From NCBI RefSeq assembly GCF_018860525.1, contig NZ_JAHKPM010000025.1, positions 1 to 64,000 on the forward strand: 64,000 nucleotides of DNA, given 5' to 3'. This stretch comes from Vibrio hepatarius. Lineage in GTDB: Bacteria; Pseudomonadota; Gammaproteobacteria; Enterobacterales; Vibrionaceae. Every line of letters starts with the position of its first letter. Positions within the stretch are counted from its first letter, which is position 1. The notes beneath the pieces are model-generated. The model was not told where the DNA came from. It was given only the letters and a program-made list of their open reading frames with translations, and made no database searches. Position numbers and translations under genes: made by a program. Below, piece after piece: positions 29,573 to 40,861 of the stretch.

Positions 29573-30361
29573 TTAACGAATAACACCACGTTCAGAGGTA
29601 TCCACAAAATCAATAAAGTGCTGTATTGAAGGCCAATCTTTCGCTATTTCGACTAAAGCTTGCTTAGCTTCAACTTGAGTTTTCCCAGAACGATAAAACT
29701 CTTTATAAGCATTACGCAGCGCTCGTAATTCAGCTTTTTCAAACCCATGTCTTTGCAAACCAATAAGGTTCAAACCAAATGGCGTAGCATGATTGCCCTG
29801 AGCTAAAACATAGGGTGGAACATCTTTAACAACAGCTGAGCATCCGCCTATATAACTGTATGCGCCGACTTTACAAAAGGGGTGTATTGCTGAAAGTGCC
29901 ATAACGCCAGCGTAATCTTCAAGCGTAACATGCCCACCTAAAATGGCATTATTGCCAATGTGAGTATGATTACCTACAACAACGTCATGGGCAATATGAG
30001 CATTAACACATAGAAGGTTATCATCACCGATAACGGTTGATGCTTTGTCTTGAACGGTACCGCGATGAATTTGAACCGCCTCACGGATGACGTTACGATC
30101 ACCGATAACCACTGTGGTCGCTTCCCCGCCATATTTTTTATCTTGGTTTTCTTCACCAATCACAGCATGAGGAAAAACTCGATTTTCCTTACCAAGCTTG
30201 GTGTGGCCTTTTATGACCACATGAGACATTATTTCTGTTCCCTCACCAACTTCAATCTTGCCTGATATATAGGTGAATGGTCCAACAGTAACATTGGCAG
30301 CAAGGGTAACGTCTCCCTCAATGACTGCGGATGGGTGAACCTTAGCAGTTTCATGAATCAT
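29573..30361 (-). CDS. lpxA: UDP-N-acetylglucosamine acyltransferase
   Basis: This 262-residue left-handed beta-helix protein has the same length as E. coli LpxA. It transfers the 3-hydroxyacyl chain from ACP to UDP-GlcNAc, the first step of lipid A synthesis. Hexapeptide repeats run from the N-terminus to about 190. The catalytic His125 lies in NAHIAHDVVVGNHTHIGN, and the C-terminal helical part (RHGFEKAELRALRNAYKEFYRSG) is typical. It begins one base after the fabZ stop codon, so the two are tightly coupled. Confidence 0.98.
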   Translation of the reverse strand: MIHETAKVHPSAVIEGDVTLAANVTVGPFTYISGKIEVGEGTEIMSHVVIKGHTKLGKENRVFPHAVIGEENQDKKYGGEATTVVIGDRNVIREAVQIHRGTVQDKASTVIGDDNLLCVNAHIAHDVVVGNHTHIGNNAILGGHVTLEDYAGVMALSAIHPFCKVGAYSYIGGCSAVVKDVPPYVLAQGNHATPFGLNLIGLQRHGFEKAELRALRNAYKEFYRSGKTQVEAKQALVEIAKDWPSIQHFIDFVDTSERGVIR

Positions 30362-30362
30362 A

Positions 30363-30821
30363 TTAAAATTCTCGACGTGCGCACTTTAACTCTGCTGAAC
30401 AAACCACATCACCATCAACTGTTGCTTTTCCATGAAAAGCAGCAATACCACGGCGCTCTTTAATAAACTCTACTTCAATTACAAGTTGATCACCTGGCGT
30501 GACAGGCTTGCGAAATTTTGCTCCATCAACACTAGCAAAATAATACAGTTCATTTTCAGAAGGAGCACCAAAAGATTTAAACGCCAATAGACCTGTAGCC
30601 TGAGCCATTGCTTCCAAAATTAACACACCAGGAAATACCGGAAGTTGTGGAAAATGACCCGTAAACTGAGGCTCATTTACTGAAACATTTTTAATCGCCT
30701 TCAGATATTTTTCTTCTTGAAAGTCAACCACACGGTCAATTAGTAAAAAAGGATAACGATGAGGTAACAATTCTTGGATTTCAGTGATGTTCATCGTTTT
30801 GTTTTCAGTAGTCAAAGTCAT
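30363..30821 (-). CDS. fabZ: 3-hydroxyacyl-ACP dehydratase FabZ
   Basis: This 152-residue hot-dog-fold enzyme dehydrates 3-hydroxyacyl-ACP in fatty acid elongation and so competes with LpxA/LpxD for the same substrates. [14 protein letters not shown], the catalytic His56 in [11 protein letters not shown] and Glu70 in [11 protein letters not shown] are present. A second ATG at codon 10 (MNITEIQ) could also be the start. It is preceded by a 145-base gap with a terminator-like hairpin after lpxD. Confidence 0.96.
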   Translation of the reverse strand: MTLTTENKTMNITEIQELLPHRYPFLLIDRVVDFQEEKYLKAIKNVSVNEPQFTGHFPQLPVFPGVLILEAMAQATGLLAFKSFGAPSENELYYFASVDGAKFRKPVTPGDQLVIEVEFIKERRGIAAFHGKATVDGDVVCSAELKCARREF

Positions 30822-30930
30822 GTTCCTATATTGAATGCTAAATTAGCTGGCAGGCATTGTACCCAAGTCACATTTAAATACTAAGTATGCGCATTAGCGC
30901 AGATATAATCTCAATACAATCAGTCGGAAA

Positions 30931-30955
30931 AAAGACTCGCAAATGCGAGCCTTTA
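30931..30955 (-). terminator. Terminator-like hairpin between lpxD and fabZ
   Basis: On the minus strand the stem AAAGGCTCGC/GCGAGTCTTT has a 4-base loop and one mismatch and runs into a T6 tract. It lies just after the lpxD stop and before fabZ on the same strand, so it probably attenuates rather than ends the cluster. Confidence 0.65.
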
Positions 30956-30966
30956 ATTGAAATGAG

Positions 30967-31992
30967 TTAAGTGTCGTCTTCCAATTGTTTCTCAACTGCT
31001 TTAAGGCGCTTATTCATATCATCAATACGATGTACACGCGCAGCAGTTTTACGCCACTCTTTATTAGGCTGTAGAGGAATGCCTGAAGAATACATACCTT
31101 TTTCATCGATACTACGCATAACCATACCCATGCCGGTAATCGTCACACCATCTACAATTTCAATATGACCGTTAATAACGCAAGCTCCACCAATAATACA
31201 ATATTTTCCAATGGTAGTACTACCAGCCACAACTGTACCACCAGCCATAGCTGTGCCATATCCGATGTGTACGTTGTGCGCTATTTGTATCATATTATCA
31301 ATGATGACATTATCTTCAATAACTGTATCTTCAAGCGCACCACGGTCTATAGTGGTACAAGATCCAATTTCGACTCGATTACCAATAATAACCGTGCCTA
31401 GCTGTGGGATCTTGAGCCATTCACCTTTTTCATTTGCATAGCCAAAACCGTCAGAGCCTATGACAACATTTGCTTGAATAAGGCAATCAGAGCCTAAAAC
31501 AACATTATGATAGATGCTTACATTTGACCACAACTTGGTATTTGCACCTATTTGTGCATTTTTGCCAATATAGCAGCCAGCTCCAATCACGGCATTTTCG
31601 GCTAATCGTACTCCACTTTCTATAACCGCATTAGCTCCAATAGATACGCCTGCTGCTATAACTGCATCATCCGATATAACAGCTGATGCATCAATACCGC
31701 TAGCTGGTGCAGGCGTTATATCTAAAGCTTGTGCTACCTTAGCAAAAGCAACATATGGATCCTTTACGACAAGAACATTACCCGAGCACAACTCTCGTTG
31801 CGCCTCCTTTACCATAATCACTGTCGCTTGGCAGTCAGGTAGATATTTTGCATATTTAGGATTCGACAAAAAGGTAACATGTCCTTCTTGTGCTTTATCC
31901 ATTGGGGATACCATAGTAACAAGCGCTTGCTCATTACCATATAACTGCCCCCCAGTAATCGTTGCCAATTTGGCTAAAGTAAGTGTTGCCAT
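30967..31992 (-). CDS. lpxD: UDP-3-O-(3-hydroxyacyl)glucosamine N-acyltransferase
   Basis: This 341-residue acyltransferase (the same length as E. coli LpxD) adds the N-linked hydroxyacyl chain in the third step of lipid A synthesis. An N-terminal uridine-binding domain (about 1-100) precedes a left-handed beta helix of hexapeptide repeats, with catalytic His239 in [15 protein letters not shown]-terminal helix ([18 protein letters not shown]) ends it. It follows skp with 6 bases between. Confidence 0.98.
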   Translation of the reverse strand: MATLTLAKLATITGGQLYGNEQALVTMVSPMDKAQEGHVTFLSNPKYAKYLPDCQATVIMVKEAQRELCSGNVLVVKDPYVAFAKVAQALDITPAPASGIDASAVISDDAVIAAGVSIGANAVIESGVRLAENAVIGAGCYIGKNAQIGANTKLWSNVSIYHNVVLGSDCLIQANVVIGSDGFGYANEKGEWLKIPQLGTVIIGNRVEIGSCTTIDRGALEDTVIEDNVIIDNMIQIAHNVHIGYGTAMAGGTVVAGSTTIGKYCIIGGACVINGHIEIVDGVTITGMGMVMRSIDEKGMYSSGIPLQPNKEWRKTAARVHRIDDMNKRLKAVEKQLEDDT

Positions 31993-31998
31993 AGTAAA

Positions 31999-32508
31999 TC
32001 ACTTAAGTGCGTTAATAACTTTATCAGAAATATTATACTCAGGTTTACCGTATTGCATAGTTTGGATATCAACAACGATATCATAACCTTCTTTTTCAGC
32101 TACTTTCTTCACTGCATCTTGAATAACTTTAAATAATTTCTGTTTTTCTTCTGCTTCACGGCGAGCTGATGCTTTTTCTAAAGCTTGCCCCTTAATCTTG
32201 TATTTGCTATCTAATTGAGCAATATCAACTCGAAGCTTTTCTACTTCTTCCGGACCAAGTAACTCACCATCTCGTTTCAGCTTTTCAATTTTTGTTTTTG
32301 CTTCAGCTTGGATCGACTTAAGCTCATCAGCTTTGTCTTTGAACTCTTTCTGCATTTTCTGGAGTACAACCTCACGCTGTGGAAGAGCCTGAAAAACTTG
32401 AGCTGTATTTATATAGCCAATTTTTTGCGTATTGCCTGCCGCATTAGCAAAAAAAGAAGACGTCATTAATACTAGGCTAAGGCCAGCCGCTTTAATCATT
32501 TTATTCAC
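31999..32508 (-). CDS. skp: Periplasmic chaperone Skp (OmpH)
   Basis: This 169-residue protein has a signal peptide (about 1-23, ending FANA). The mature part is mostly a charged coiled coil (residues about 45-120, rich in Lys, Glu and Ala) with a small beta core from both ends (KIGYINTAQVF and YDIVVDIQTMQYG). It forms the trimeric 'jellyfish' chaperone that carries unfolded outer-membrane proteins to BamA, encoded 17 bases upstream. Confidence 0.95.
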   Translation of the reverse strand: MNKMIKAAGLSLVLMTSSFFANAAGNTQKIGYINTAQVFQALPQREVVLQKMQKEFKDKADELKSIQAEAKTKIEKLKRDGELLGPEEVEKLRVDIAQLDSKYKIKGQALEKASARREAEEKQKLFKVIQDAVKKVAEKEGYDIVVDIQTMQYGKPEYNISDKVINALK

Positions 32509-32525
32509 TTTTTATTCCTCTGTAT

Positions 32526-34928
32526 TTAGAAGGTTCTTCCGATGGTGAAAGTGAAGAATTCTTCATCATCACCTTCATAAATTTCAATGGGTTTAGCTAC
32601 GGAAAATACCAGTGGCCCCATTGGAGACATCCACTGTAAGGCGACGCCATAAGCAGCTCGGTAGTTAGTAGGATCTGAATAATCATTATACATTGGGTCA
32701 CTAACCCCTTCTCGATAATTAAATTCGGTATCCCAAACGCTCGCAGCATCGACAAATAGACTGGTTCGAATCTGACTGCGAGCTTCATCAGACGCAAATG
32801 GCGTCGGCACGATTAATTCCATACTCGCGGTAGCAATAGCATTACCACCTACAGAGTCATCTGTTACATCTATACAACCGTTATTTCCGCATGAACCAAC
32901 CGTTTCAGTGTAAACAGCTTTAGGGCCTGCTGAGCGTGAACTAAAGCCTCTCAAAGACGTAAATCCACCTGCGTAATAGTTTTCATAAAATGGAAATAGA
33001 TTATCATTTCCATCAGTTTGCCCATAACCGTTACCGTACCCAAGTTTACCACGCATTAATAAAGTAAACTCGTGTTTCTTAGTCAGTGGGATGTACTGAC
33101 GAACTTCGTAATCAAGTTTAAAATATTGCGCATCAGAACCAGGCACTGTCATTTTTCCAGAGGCGCGCTGATAGTTACCAGCAGTGGGGAAAAAACCACG
33201 GTTAAGGTCGTTGCGAGTCCAAGATATGTTGAGATCAAAATCGTTGGTAAGAATATCACCTTCAGGCTGGCCGATGCTTTGAGCAAATAGCTGAGCTTGA
33301 TCGTAAGTTGGAACATTACCAATCTTATTATGAGTGTATCCTATACCAAAGGCGATATTGTTCAATTCATTGACAGGAAAGCCCCAGGTCAAACTTGTAC
33401 CATAACTCTCATTGGTATAATCGATGATACCAGCGTCTGAAGCTTCAAAGGTGTTATAAAATATCTTACCACCTAGGCTTACACCGTCTAAATTCCAAAA
33501 AGGATCACGATAATCAAGGCTGATATTTTGCTGGTAATCATTCATCATTGCATTAATACCAACTCGATTACCTGAGCCTAAGAAGTTATCTTGCTGCAAT
33601 CCCACTTGGAAGCTAACACCAGATTCTGTTCCGTAACCAATACCAAAATTGACACTGCCTGAGTTGGCCTCTTTGACATTGTAAACAAGATCAACTTGAT
33701 CATCACTGCCAGGAACTCTCACCGTTTGCACGTCTACAGTTTCAAAATAACCCAAACGATTAAGGCGCTTCTTACCCGTCTCAATAGATTTTGAGTTCAG
33801 CCAACTGCCTTCCATTTGGCGCATTTCTCGGCGCAAAACTTCATCTTTAGTCGAGTTATTACCTACAAAACGTACATCGCGGACATAAATTCGCTTACCC
33901 GCTTCAACATTAACAACCAAAGAAACCTGCTGAGTTTCATCATTAAACTCTGGGATAGTACGAACTTGCGGATAAGCATAACCAGCCTCACCAAGGACGC
34001 GCTTGACCCCTTCCTCTAAGCTCGTCACCTTTGAGCCATTATAAACATCACCAGTTGCAAAAGGCACCAAAGCCTCAAATTCAGCTTCTTTACCGATCAA
34101 TTCACCGCGAAATTTCACATCTTTAACCGTGTAAGGTAACCCTTCATTAACGGCTAAGGTGATATATACGCCTTTTTTATCAGGAGAAATAGCAACTTGT
34201 GTTGAATCAAGCTTGAATTTAAGATAACCACGATCCAAGTAATATGACTTTAAAGCTTCTAAGTCACCAGCCAGTACCTGCTTTTGATATTTGTCATCTG
34301 ATAGAAAGTTCCACCAAGAAACATCAACATTGAGGTTAAAGCGACTCAATAACTCTTCGTCATTGAATGCCTTATTACCAAGAAAGTTAATTTGTTGGAT
34401 TTTTGCCGACACACCTTCCGAAAAGACAAACTTCAGATCAGATCGATTACGAGGTAAAGGAGTAACAACCGCTTTTACTGTCGCATTATATTTTCCAACA
34501 CTGTAATAAAAATCTTCTAAGCCCTTTTCAATATTTGATAATGTCGTCCGATCAAGAGCTTCACCAACTCTAACTCCTGAAGCGTCAAGGTTCTCTTGTA
34601 ATTGCTCTTCCTTTATCGCTTTATTACCAGAAAATGAAATGCTAGAAATCGTTGGACGTTCTTTGACCTGGACAAGTAACTGATTGCCTTCTCGCAATAC
34701 TTTTATATCTTCAAAGTTACCTGATGCATACAGTGCCTTGATGATTTCAGACACATCTTGACTATCAATCGTATCTCCAACTCGCACTGGCATTTTTAAT
34801 AACGCCGCGCCAAGTGCAACACGCTGTAATCCATCAATCTGGATATCTTCCACAACAAAGTCTTCGGCTCCGTTCGCAGCGACGCTCGATGCCAATAGCG
34901 TTGCAAACAGAATTTTATTCATCGCCAT
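32526..34928 (-). CDS. bamA: Outer membrane protein assembly factor BamA
   Basis: This 800-residue protein has a signal peptide (about 1-20), five POTRA domains (about 22-420) starting [27 protein letters not shown], and a C-terminal 16-strand barrel. The barrel holds the VRGF-type motif as [13 protein letters not shown] and ends in the Phe that outer-membrane proteins carry ([13 protein letters not shown] end: FTIGRTF). It is the central insertase for outer-membrane proteins. Two ATGs lie six bases apart at the start and the first is used here. It lies between rseP and skp as in other gammaproteobacteria. Confidence 0.98.
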   Translation of the reverse strand: MAMNKILFATLLASSVAANGAEDFVVEDIQIDGLQRVALGAALLKMPVRVGDTIDSQDVSEIIKALYASGNFEDIKVLREGNQLLVQVKERPTISSISFSGNKAIKEEQLQENLDASGVRVGEALDRTTLSNIEKGLEDFYYSVGKYNATVKAVVTPLPRNRSDLKFVFSEGVSAKIQQINFLGNKAFNDEELLSRFNLNVDVSWWNFLSDDKYQKQVLAGDLEALKSYYLDRGYLKFKLDSTQVAISPDKKGVYITLAVNEGLPYTVKDVKFRGELIGKEAEFEALVPFATGDVYNGSKVTSLEEGVKRVLGEAGYAYPQVRTIPEFNDETQQVSLVVNVEAGKRIYVRDVRFVGNNSTKDEVLRREMRQMEGSWLNSKSIETGKKRLNRLGYFETVDVQTVRVPGSDDQVDLVYNVKEANSGSVNFGIGYGTESGVSFQVGLQQDNFLGSGNRVGINAMMNDYQQNISLDYRDPFWNLDGVSLGGKIFYNTFEASDAGIIDYTNESYGTSLTWGFPVNELNNIAFGIGYTHNKIGNVPTYDQAQLFAQSIGQPEGDILTNDFDLNISWTRNDLNRGFFPTAGNYQRASGKMTVPGSDAQYFKLDYEVRQYIPLTKKHEFTLLMRGKLGYGNGYGQTDGNDNLFPFYENYYAGGFTSLRGFSSRSAGPKAVYTETVGSCGNNGCIDVTDDSVGGNAIATASMELIVPTPFASDEARSQIRTSLFVDAASVWDTEFNYREGVSDPMYNDYSDPTNYRAAYGVALQWMSPMGPLVFSVAKPIEIYEGDDEEFFTFTIGRTF

Positions 34929-34969
34929 ATTGGTTTTAGTTATTCCTTACTACAACCTTTGCCCACTTC

Positions 34970-36328
34970 TTATAGACGAGCAAAGTCATTAAATATTGCC
35001 ACTGCCATGAGAGAGAAAATAATAGCTCCGCCAATACGGTAGCCCATATCTTGAACACGTTCTGGTACTGGACGCCTAGTGACAGCTTCAACTGCAAAAA
35101 ACATTAAGTGCCCACCATCTAACATAGGTAGGGGGACAAGATTAATGATGCCTAAATTAACACTAATTAATGCTAAGAACCCGAGAAAATACACCAAACC
35201 ATAATCAGCTGTTGTACCTGCACCTTTCGCGATTGAAATTGGACCGCTCAAGTTATTTAAGCCTACATCGCCAATAATTAGCTTTTTCAGCATACTGACA
35301 GTTAAACCAATTACTTGTCCCGTTTTTTGAACTGCTTTTCCGACTGACTCAAATACACCAAACTTCAGATCGAATCGATAGTTTTCTGGCCATTCTGCGA
35401 CCTGAGGAGCAATTCCAGCAAAACCAATAACTCGCTGATTAGACAACTCTCGGCTATCAGGAACCAAAGTCAAATTGATGACATCACCGTTACGCTCGAC
35501 GGTTAAATCAATCATCTGCTCTGGTCGACTTTGCACTAAGTCAACAACCTGATCCCAATCGTTTATGGCTCTACCATTTGCCGATAATAATGTATCACCA
35601 GCCATCAATCCCGCAGCTTCACCAGCGCCACCTTCTGTCACTGAAGCCAGAATGGTTGAAATATCAGGAGTAAAAGGCTTAAAACCCAACGATGACATAG
35701 CTGACTCGACTTCTGGGTCGAAACTCCAAGTAGTCAAATCTAACGACTTAGTCTCCTCAGTGCCAAACTCGTTCGCAGGAGCTACTGTCAGTGTCATCTG
35801 TTTATCACCAATATGAGAAATCAATCCCATATTTACTGATTCCCAATCCGGTGTTTGGACGCCAGAGACCAACTTAAGTTCCATATTCGGCTCAAGACCA
35901 GCTTGCGCAGCTATCGAATGAGGTACGACTTGCCCAATTACAGGTTTTACAGCAGGAATACCAATTAAAAAAACTAGCCAGTACGCAAACAAAGCAAAAA
36001 GAAAGTTAAATACAGGACCTGCAGCAACTATCGATGTTCTCTTCCATAGAGGTTGAGCATCAAATGTTTGATTTTTTTGCTCCAAGGAAACTTCATCGAC
36101 CCGGCTATCCAGCATTTTAACATAACCGCCCAATGGGATGATGGATAAACTGTACTCAGTCCCGTCTTTACCTGTCTTACTCCAAATTGATTTACCAAAG
36201 CCAATAGAAAATTTTTCTACCTTGACACCGCAGCGTCTAGCAACCCAGAAATGGCCATACTCATGCACCGCTACTAAGATACCTAAAGCAATAATAAATG
36301 ATGCGAAATTCCATAAAATATCTGTCAT
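34970..36328 (-). CDS. rseP: Regulator of sigma-E protease RseP (site-2 protease)
   Basis: This 452-residue inner-membrane zinc protease cuts RseA within the membrane after DegS, releasing sigma-E. HEYGH at 22-26 and NLVPLPMLDGGH near residue 395-405 supply the zinc ligands. Two PDZ domains lie in the periplasmic part between them (about 120-290), with the second containing AGLMAGDTLLSANGRAI. Four membrane segments are expected. Its ATG overlaps the dxr stop by one base (TAATG). Confidence 0.97.
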   Translation of the reverse strand: MTDILWNFASFIIALGILVAVHEYGHFWVARRCGVKVEKFSIGFGKSIWSKTGKDGTEYSLSIIPLGGYVKMLDSRVDEVSLEQKNQTFDAQPLWKRTSIVAAGPVFNFLFALFAYWLVFLIGIPAVKPVIGQVVPHSIAAQAGLEPNMELKLVSGVQTPDWESVNMGLISHIGDKQMTLTVAPANEFGTEETKSLDLTTWSFDPEVESAMSSLGFKPFTPDISTILASVTEGGAGEAAGLMAGDTLLSANGRAINDWDQVVDLVQSRPEQMIDLTVERNGDVINLTLVPDSRELSNQRVIGFAGIAPQVAEWPENYRFDLKFGVFESVGKAVQKTGQVIGLTVSMLKKLIIGDVGLNNLSGPISIAKGAGTTADYGLVYFLGFLALISVNLGIINLVPLPMLDGGHLMFFAVEAVTRRPVPERVQDMGYRIGGAIIFSLMAVAIFNDFARL

Positions 36329-37533
36329 TATGCAAACTCTTCAATAATTTCGATAGCCAATGCTCGCGCCATTTTATCCAGCTCTAAGATACTTTCCAAG
36401 CTATTACAACCTGACTGGCTATTCTTGCCACAAATATGGCTAACCACGCGCTCATTGACGATAGCTATATCAGTAAATTTAATCTGGCGTGATAGAAAAT
36501 ATTCTACCGCCACTTCATTGGCTGCATTAAGAGCGGTTGTAGCATGTTGCCCTGCATAACAGGATTCTATAGCTAACTTCAAACAGGGATACCTTTTATA
36601 ATCGGGCTCAAGAAACGTAAGCTGCCCAATTTTAGTGAAATCGAGTGGTTCCACCCCTGCTGAAATTCGTTCTGGATAAGAAAGTGCATAAGAAATAGGT
36701 GTCGCCATGTCTGGATTGCCCATTTGAGCTAACAAGGAACCATCTTTATACTGAACCATAGAGTGAATAACAGACTGCGGGTGAATTAATACCTTAAGCT
36801 GATCTCGATGAGAATTAAACAACCACTTAGCTTCAATGTATTCTAAGCCTTTATTCATCATACTCGCTGAATCCACCGAGATCTTGGGCCCCATAGACCA
36901 ATTAGGGTGAGCAATCGCCTGCTCTGGGGTAACTTGTGACAGCATTTTATTATCGGTGTAACGAAAAGGACCTCCAGAACCGGTCAATATGATGTGCTGG
37001 ATCCCTTGCTTCGTTAGATCACAATAACCAAGGCTGGTTTGGATAGATTCAGGTAAACATTGAAAAATTGCGTTGTGCTCACTATCAACGGGCATAATTT
37101 CTGCGCCATATTGTTTAACCGCATCGATGAAGATTTGACCAGACATCACCAACGCTTCTTTGTTGGCCAGTAACACTCGCTTACCCGCCTTAACCGCATC
37201 CATTGTTGGTATGAGACCAGCGGCCCCAACAATAGCTGACATAACCGTATCCACTTCATCAAAAGAAGCGACATGGCTAATTGCTTCATGCCCAGCTAAA
37301 ACTTCAGTCGGCAACTTCAACTGCTGGAGTTGCGTTTTAAGCATTTTAGCTGCATCGTCGCAGGCCATAACAGCATATTTGGGTCGCCATTTTTGGCATA
37401 ATTGACGCATTTTGTTTACGTTAGTGCCTGCAGCCAGTGCAACAATTGAATACTGAGACAGGTTATGTTCAATCACTTTAAAAGTGCTGTCGCCAATTGA
37501 GCCCGTTGCACCTAAGATTGTCAGCTTGCGCAT
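36328..37533 (-). CDS. dxr: 1-deoxy-D-xylulose 5-phosphate reductoisomerase
   Basis: This is 401 residues from the ATG at 37533 ([14 protein letters not shown]); the frame could extend to a TTG at 37557, which is unlikely. It converts DXP to MEP with NADPH, the committed step of the MEP isoprenoid pathway, whose product feeds UppS two genes upstream. The NADPH loop GATGSIG is at 8-14, [11 protein letters not shown] and [14 protein letters not shown] hold the metal and substrate site, and [17 protein letters not shown] follows. Confidence 0.97.
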   Translation of the reverse strand: MRKLTILGATGSIGDSTFKVIEHNLSQYSIVALAAGTNVNKMRQLCQKWRPKYAVMACDDAAKMLKTQLQQLKLPTEVLAGHEAISHVASFDEVDTVMSAIVGAAGLIPTMDAVKAGKRVLLANKEALVMSGQIFIDAVKQYGAEIMPVDSEHNAIFQCLPESIQTSLGYCDLTKQGIQHIILTGSGGPFRYTDNKMLSQVTPEQAIAHPNWSMGPKISVDSASMMNKGLEYIEAKWLFNSHRDQLKVLIHPQSVIHSMVQYKDGSLLAQMGNPDMATPISYALSYPERISAGVEPLDFTKIGQLTFLEPDYKRYPCLKLAIESCYAGQHATTALNAANEVAVEYFLSRQIKFTDIAIVNERVVSHICGKNSQSGCNSLESILELDKMARALAIEIIEEFA

Positions 37534-37582
37534 AAGAAAAACCTGTAAAATCGACAAGGTAGGCCGAAGCCTACCTCTGTAA

Positions 37583-38425
37583 TTAGAAAATGAAATAGAG
37601 AAGTGTAAACACCGGGAAAGCGGCCGTTAGGCTGTCAACACGATCTAAGATGCCGCCATGTCCAGGAAGAATATTACCACTATCTTTGATACCAGAAACA
37701 CGTTTAAACATGCTTTCAACGAGATCACCTAGTACAGAGATGACAACGGTAACTAGCGTAATGATTACCATGGAAAAAGAGTTACTGAACTCAATATCAA
37801 ACCAAACAGCTGTACCCCAACCAACAAGGATGGCAGTAACAATTCCACCGATTAATCCTTCAACTGTTTTATTGGGGCTAACATGAGGAGCCATTTTACG
37901 CTTACCAAAGCTCTTGCCACAAAAATAAGCACCGCTGTCAGCAGCCCAAACAATAAAGCATACAAACAGCACAAGCTTGGCCCCGTGATAACTATCCTCG
38001 TAAATACCTTCAGCCCTGAGTAACAAAATACTCCAGAAAAAAGGTAAAAGGGTGAGAACGCCAAATAGGTGTCTCAACCAATTGGAATGTTGCCAAAGTT
38101 TTGCTGAACGAGGAAAAGAAAGCACTAAACAGCTAGATATAATCCACCAAAAACTTCCAAGCGAGAGCACCACAACATGGGCATCCGTGATTAAATTTAG
38201 GCTTCTTGCATCAAACGGAATAACAGCCAAGGTCAAGGCACTAATAGCGACACTTGGTATCAATGCAAACAACCTCGTTTTAGATTCGACAAATTGGGTC
38301 CATTCCCAGTAACCTAAAAATGTCACCATAGCTACTGCTAGCATAAATAATGCTAACGGCAGCTTGAAAATACCAAGAATAACAGCAGGAGCAAGAATGA
38401 GCGCTGTAATAATTCGTTGTTTCAA
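37583..38425 (-). CDS. cdsA: Phosphatidate cytidylyltransferase
   Basis: This 280-residue integral membrane enzyme makes CDP-diacylglycerol, the precursor of all phospholipids. Several membrane segments are followed by the family signature near the C-terminus, with [18 protein letters not shown] and [27 protein letters not shown]. It lies between uppS and dxr as in E. coli, with 10 bases to uppS. Confidence 0.96.
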   Translation of the reverse strand: MKQRIITALILAPAVILGIFKLPLALFMLAVAMVTFLGYWEWTQFVESKTRLFALIPSVAISALTLAVIPFDARSLNLITDAHVVVLSLGSFWWIISSCLVLSFPRSAKLWQHSNWLRHLFGVLTLLPFFWSILLLRAEGIYEDSYHGAKLVLFVCFIVWAADSGAYFCGKSFGKRKMAPHVSPNKTVEGLIGGIVTAILVGWGTAVWFDIEFSNSFSMVIITLVTVVISVLGDLVESMFKRVSGIKDSGNILPGHGGILDRVDSLTAAFPVFTLLYFIF

Positions 38426-38435
38426 ACTTAAACCC

Positions 38436-39191
38436 TTAATCGCTTTCGATCAGTTCTTTAACCTGTTCACCGGTGTAGCCAAAACGTCTCTCCCGATTAA
38501 CAAACCATGTAACAGCTTCAATTAAACTATTTTCATCAAACTCGGGCCAATAGATAGGGGTAAAATACATTTCAGCGTAAGCCATCTGCCAAAGCATAAA
38601 GTTACTAATACGGCATTCACCACTCGTTCGTATTAATAAATCAACCTCAGGTAAATCGGCCATAGTTAAGCATGAAGTAATCAGTTCTTCATTAACATCA
38701 TCGGCATCGACTTCTCCAATTAACACTTTAGATGCAATGGTTTTGGTTGCTTCGACAATATCCCACCGGCCTCCATAGTTGGCTGCAATATTAATCACCA
38801 TGCCACTATTGCCTTCAGTCAAAGACTCTGCCTGAGCTATTTTATTTTGTAACCGCTGGCTAAAGCGACTTTTATCACCAATGACCCGTAAACGTAAATT
38901 GTTCTTATGCAATCTTTTAACTTCTGTAGATAAAACGGTAATGAACAACTCCATTAACACGCCCACTTCCTCTTCAGGTCGACGCCAGTTTTCACTGCTA
39001 AAAGCAAATAAAGTGATAGCTTTAATGCCTAACTTAGCCGATGTAGAAATAGTTTTTCTCACCGCAGAAACGCCATTTCTATGACCAAATACGCGAGGTT
39101 TTCCTTGCTCTTTTGCCCAGCGACCATTGCCATCCATAATGATGGCAATATGTCTAGGGAGTAATTCTGATGAAAGTTGAATATTTTGCAT
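38436..39191 (-). CDS. uppS: Undecaprenyl diphosphate synthase
   Basis: This 251-residue cis-prenyltransferase adds eight isopentenyl units to farnesyl diphosphate and so makes the lipid carrier of peptidoglycan and O-antigen. Asp20 in [10 protein letters not shown] binds the diphosphate via magnesium. [25 protein letters not shown] and [24 protein letters not shown] are the conserved regions; most E. coli-type enzymes read SGE-x-RISNF here too. A strong terminator separates it from frr upstream. Confidence 0.97.
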   Translation of the reverse strand: MQNIQLSSELLPRHIAIIMDGNGRWAKEQGKPRVFGHRNGVSAVRKTISTSAKLGIKAITLFAFSSENWRRPEEEVGVLMELFITVLSTEVKRLHKNNLRLRVIGDKSRFSQRLQNKIAQAESLTEGNSGMVINIAANYGGRWDIVEATKTIASKVLIGEVDADDVNEELITSCLTMADLPEVDLLIRTSGECRISNFMLWQMAYAEMYFTPIYWPEFDENSLIEAVTWFVNRERRFGYTGEQVKELIESD

Positions 39192-39232
39192 ACAAGGATT
39201 TATGGTTATCAGCAGGAGCTAAAGAGTAGCAC

Positions 39233-39262
39233 AAAAAAACGCTGTACTGCGAGCACAGCGTT
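39233..39262 (-). terminator. Terminator after frr
   Basis: The perfect 8-base stem AACGCTGT/ACAGCGTT with a 9-base loop is followed on the minus strand by a run of T. It lies 26 bases beyond the frr stop and before uppS, separating translation genes from the lipid/envelope genes. Confidence 0.85.
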
Positions 39263-39287
39263 CTCTATATTGAGCGTATGAATGGAA

Positions 39288-39845
39288 TTAAACTTCCATC
39301 AGCTCTTTTTCTTTTGAGGCAAGGACTTCATCTATTTTTTTCACTGCTGCGTCAGTAATTTTTTGAATTTCATCTTGTGCCTTATGATCTTCATCTTCCG
39401 AGATCTCTTTATCTTTAAGCAATGATTTAAGCTCACCATTAGCATCTCGACGAATATTGCGAATAGCGACACGACCACCCTCTGCTTCGCCTCGTACAAT
39501 CTTAACCAAATCTTTACGGCGTTCTTCTGTTAGTGGTGGAAGTGGTACACGAATAATAGTCCCTGCCGACATTGGGTTGAGCCCAAGATCTGACATCATA
39601 ATAGCTTTTTCTACTTTAGGAGCTAGCTCTCTGTCAAATACTGTGATTGCTAGAGTTCGCGCATCTTCGGCAACAACGTTAGCAACTTGATTCAATGGCG
39701 TTGGCGCACCATAGTAGTCAACAGAAATGCCAGAAAGTAAACTAGGATGAGCACGGCCTGTACGTACTTTCAAAAGATTACTTTTCAGCGCTTCTACACT
39801 TTTTTCCATGCGCTCTTGAGCGTCTTGTTTAATTTTATTAATCAC
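39288..39845 (-). CDS. frr: Ribosome recycling factor
   Basis: This 185-residue protein (the same size as E. coli RRF) splits post-termination ribosomes together with EF-G. The three-helix bundle with a small beta domain is evident: [41 protein letters not shown] and the C-terminal helix with [28 protein letters not shown]. It lies after pyrH, the usual order. Confidence 0.98.
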   Translation of the reverse strand: MINKIKQDAQERMEKSVEALKSNLLKVRTGRAHPSLLSGISVDYYGAPTPLNQVANVVAEDARTLAITVFDRELAPKVEKAIMMSDLGLNPMSAGTIIRVPLPPLTEERRKDLVKIVRGEAEGGRVAIRNIRRDANGELKSLLKDKEISEDEDHKAQDEIQKITDAAVKKIDEVLASKEKELMEV

Positions 39846-39947
39846 AATATCACCTTAATGTGTCATTCTTTTTTAGAAGAAAGCCTAATTAGGATTCTTC
39901 AAAAGGTAATACCCTAATATGAAACTCTCACACTAGGGTTGAATAAG

Positions 39948-40679
39948 TTATTCAGCCGTACTAATTAGGGTACCTTCAGCTTCACCCATGACCACTCTAC
40001 GAAGTGCGCCAGGCTTGTTCATATTGAATACGCGAATAGGCATTTTATGATCACGCGCTAACGTAAATGCTGCTAAATCCATCACTTTTAGTTCTTGATC
40101 AAGAACTTGTGAATATTCAAGCTTATCATACAACTCTGCATCTGGATTAGCTACTGGATCGGCGGTAAATACACCATCTACTTTTGTCGCTTTTAAAACC
40201 ACATCTGCTTCAATTTCAATGCCACGTAAACAGGCTGCAGAATCAGTAGTGAAAAATGGATTCCCCGTACCTGCCGAGAAAATTACCACTCTTCCCTGGC
40301 GCAGTTCACGAATAGCATCTGCCCAGTTGTAGTCATCACATACACCTTTTAGAGGAATAGCAGACATAACACGCGCATTTACATAAGCACGATGCAAAGC
40401 ATCACGCATCGCAAGACCATTCATTACTGTGGCCAACATACCCATGTGATCACCAACAACTCGATTCATGCCGGCTTCTGCAAGCCCAGCACCTCGGAAA
40501 AGGTTACCTCCTCCGATTACCACACCAACTTGTACACCCAGCTCCACCAGTTCTTTCACTTCTTGAGCCATGCGATCAAGAACCGCAGGGTCAATACCAA
40601 AACCTTCTTCACCTTGAAGAGCTTCACCACTCAATTTTAACAAAATACGTTGATATGCAGGTTTAGGGTTCGTAGTCAT
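39948..40679 (-). CDS. pyrH: UMP kinase
   Basis: This is 243 residues from the ATG at 40679 ([21 protein letters not shown]), which has GAAGGTAA upstream; the longer frame to 40694 has no such site. It phosphorylates UMP to UDP and forms a hexamer inhibited by [28 protein letters not shown] and [21 protein letters not shown] are typical of the amino-acid-kinase fold of bacterial PyrH. Confidence 0.97.
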   Translation of the reverse strand: MTTNPKPAYQRILLKLSGEALQGEEGFGIDPAVLDRMAQEVKELVELGVQVGVVIGGGNLFRGAGLAEAGMNRVVGDHMGMLATVMNGLAMRDALHRAYVNARVMSAIPLKGVCDDYNWADAIRELRQGRVVIFSAGTGNPFFTTDSAACLRGIEIEADVVLKATKVDGVFTADPVANPDAELYDKLEYSQVLDQELKVMDLAAFTLARDHKMPIRVFNMNKPGALRRVVMGEAEGTLISTAE

Positions 40680-40814
40680 GCAGTTTACCTTCAAAAAGAG
40701 AGTTATTAATTAACAGTCATGGATAACCAAATAAGATAAAGCGCAAACCACATATCAGCTTCAAGCTTACTTAACTATTCATCACGGCTAACTGAACAAA
40801 TGCTATTCGTAAAA

Positions 40815-40838
40815 AGACCGTAGCCTAAGCTACGGTCT
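40815..40838 (-). terminator. Terminator after tsf
   Basis: The perfect 10-base stem AGACCGTAGC/GCTACGGTCT has a 4-base loop and is followed on the minus strand by TTTTT. It lies between tsf and pyrH. Confidence 0.88.
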
Positions 40839-40861
40839 AAACTTTTATGCATTTCTAAGGA

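Noticed and set aside
36328..37557. Longer dxr, pyrH, rpsB, thiL, ribH and nrdR products from upstream in-frame starts
   Set aside because: In each case a later ATG gives the normal family start, in most cases with a better ribosome-binding site.
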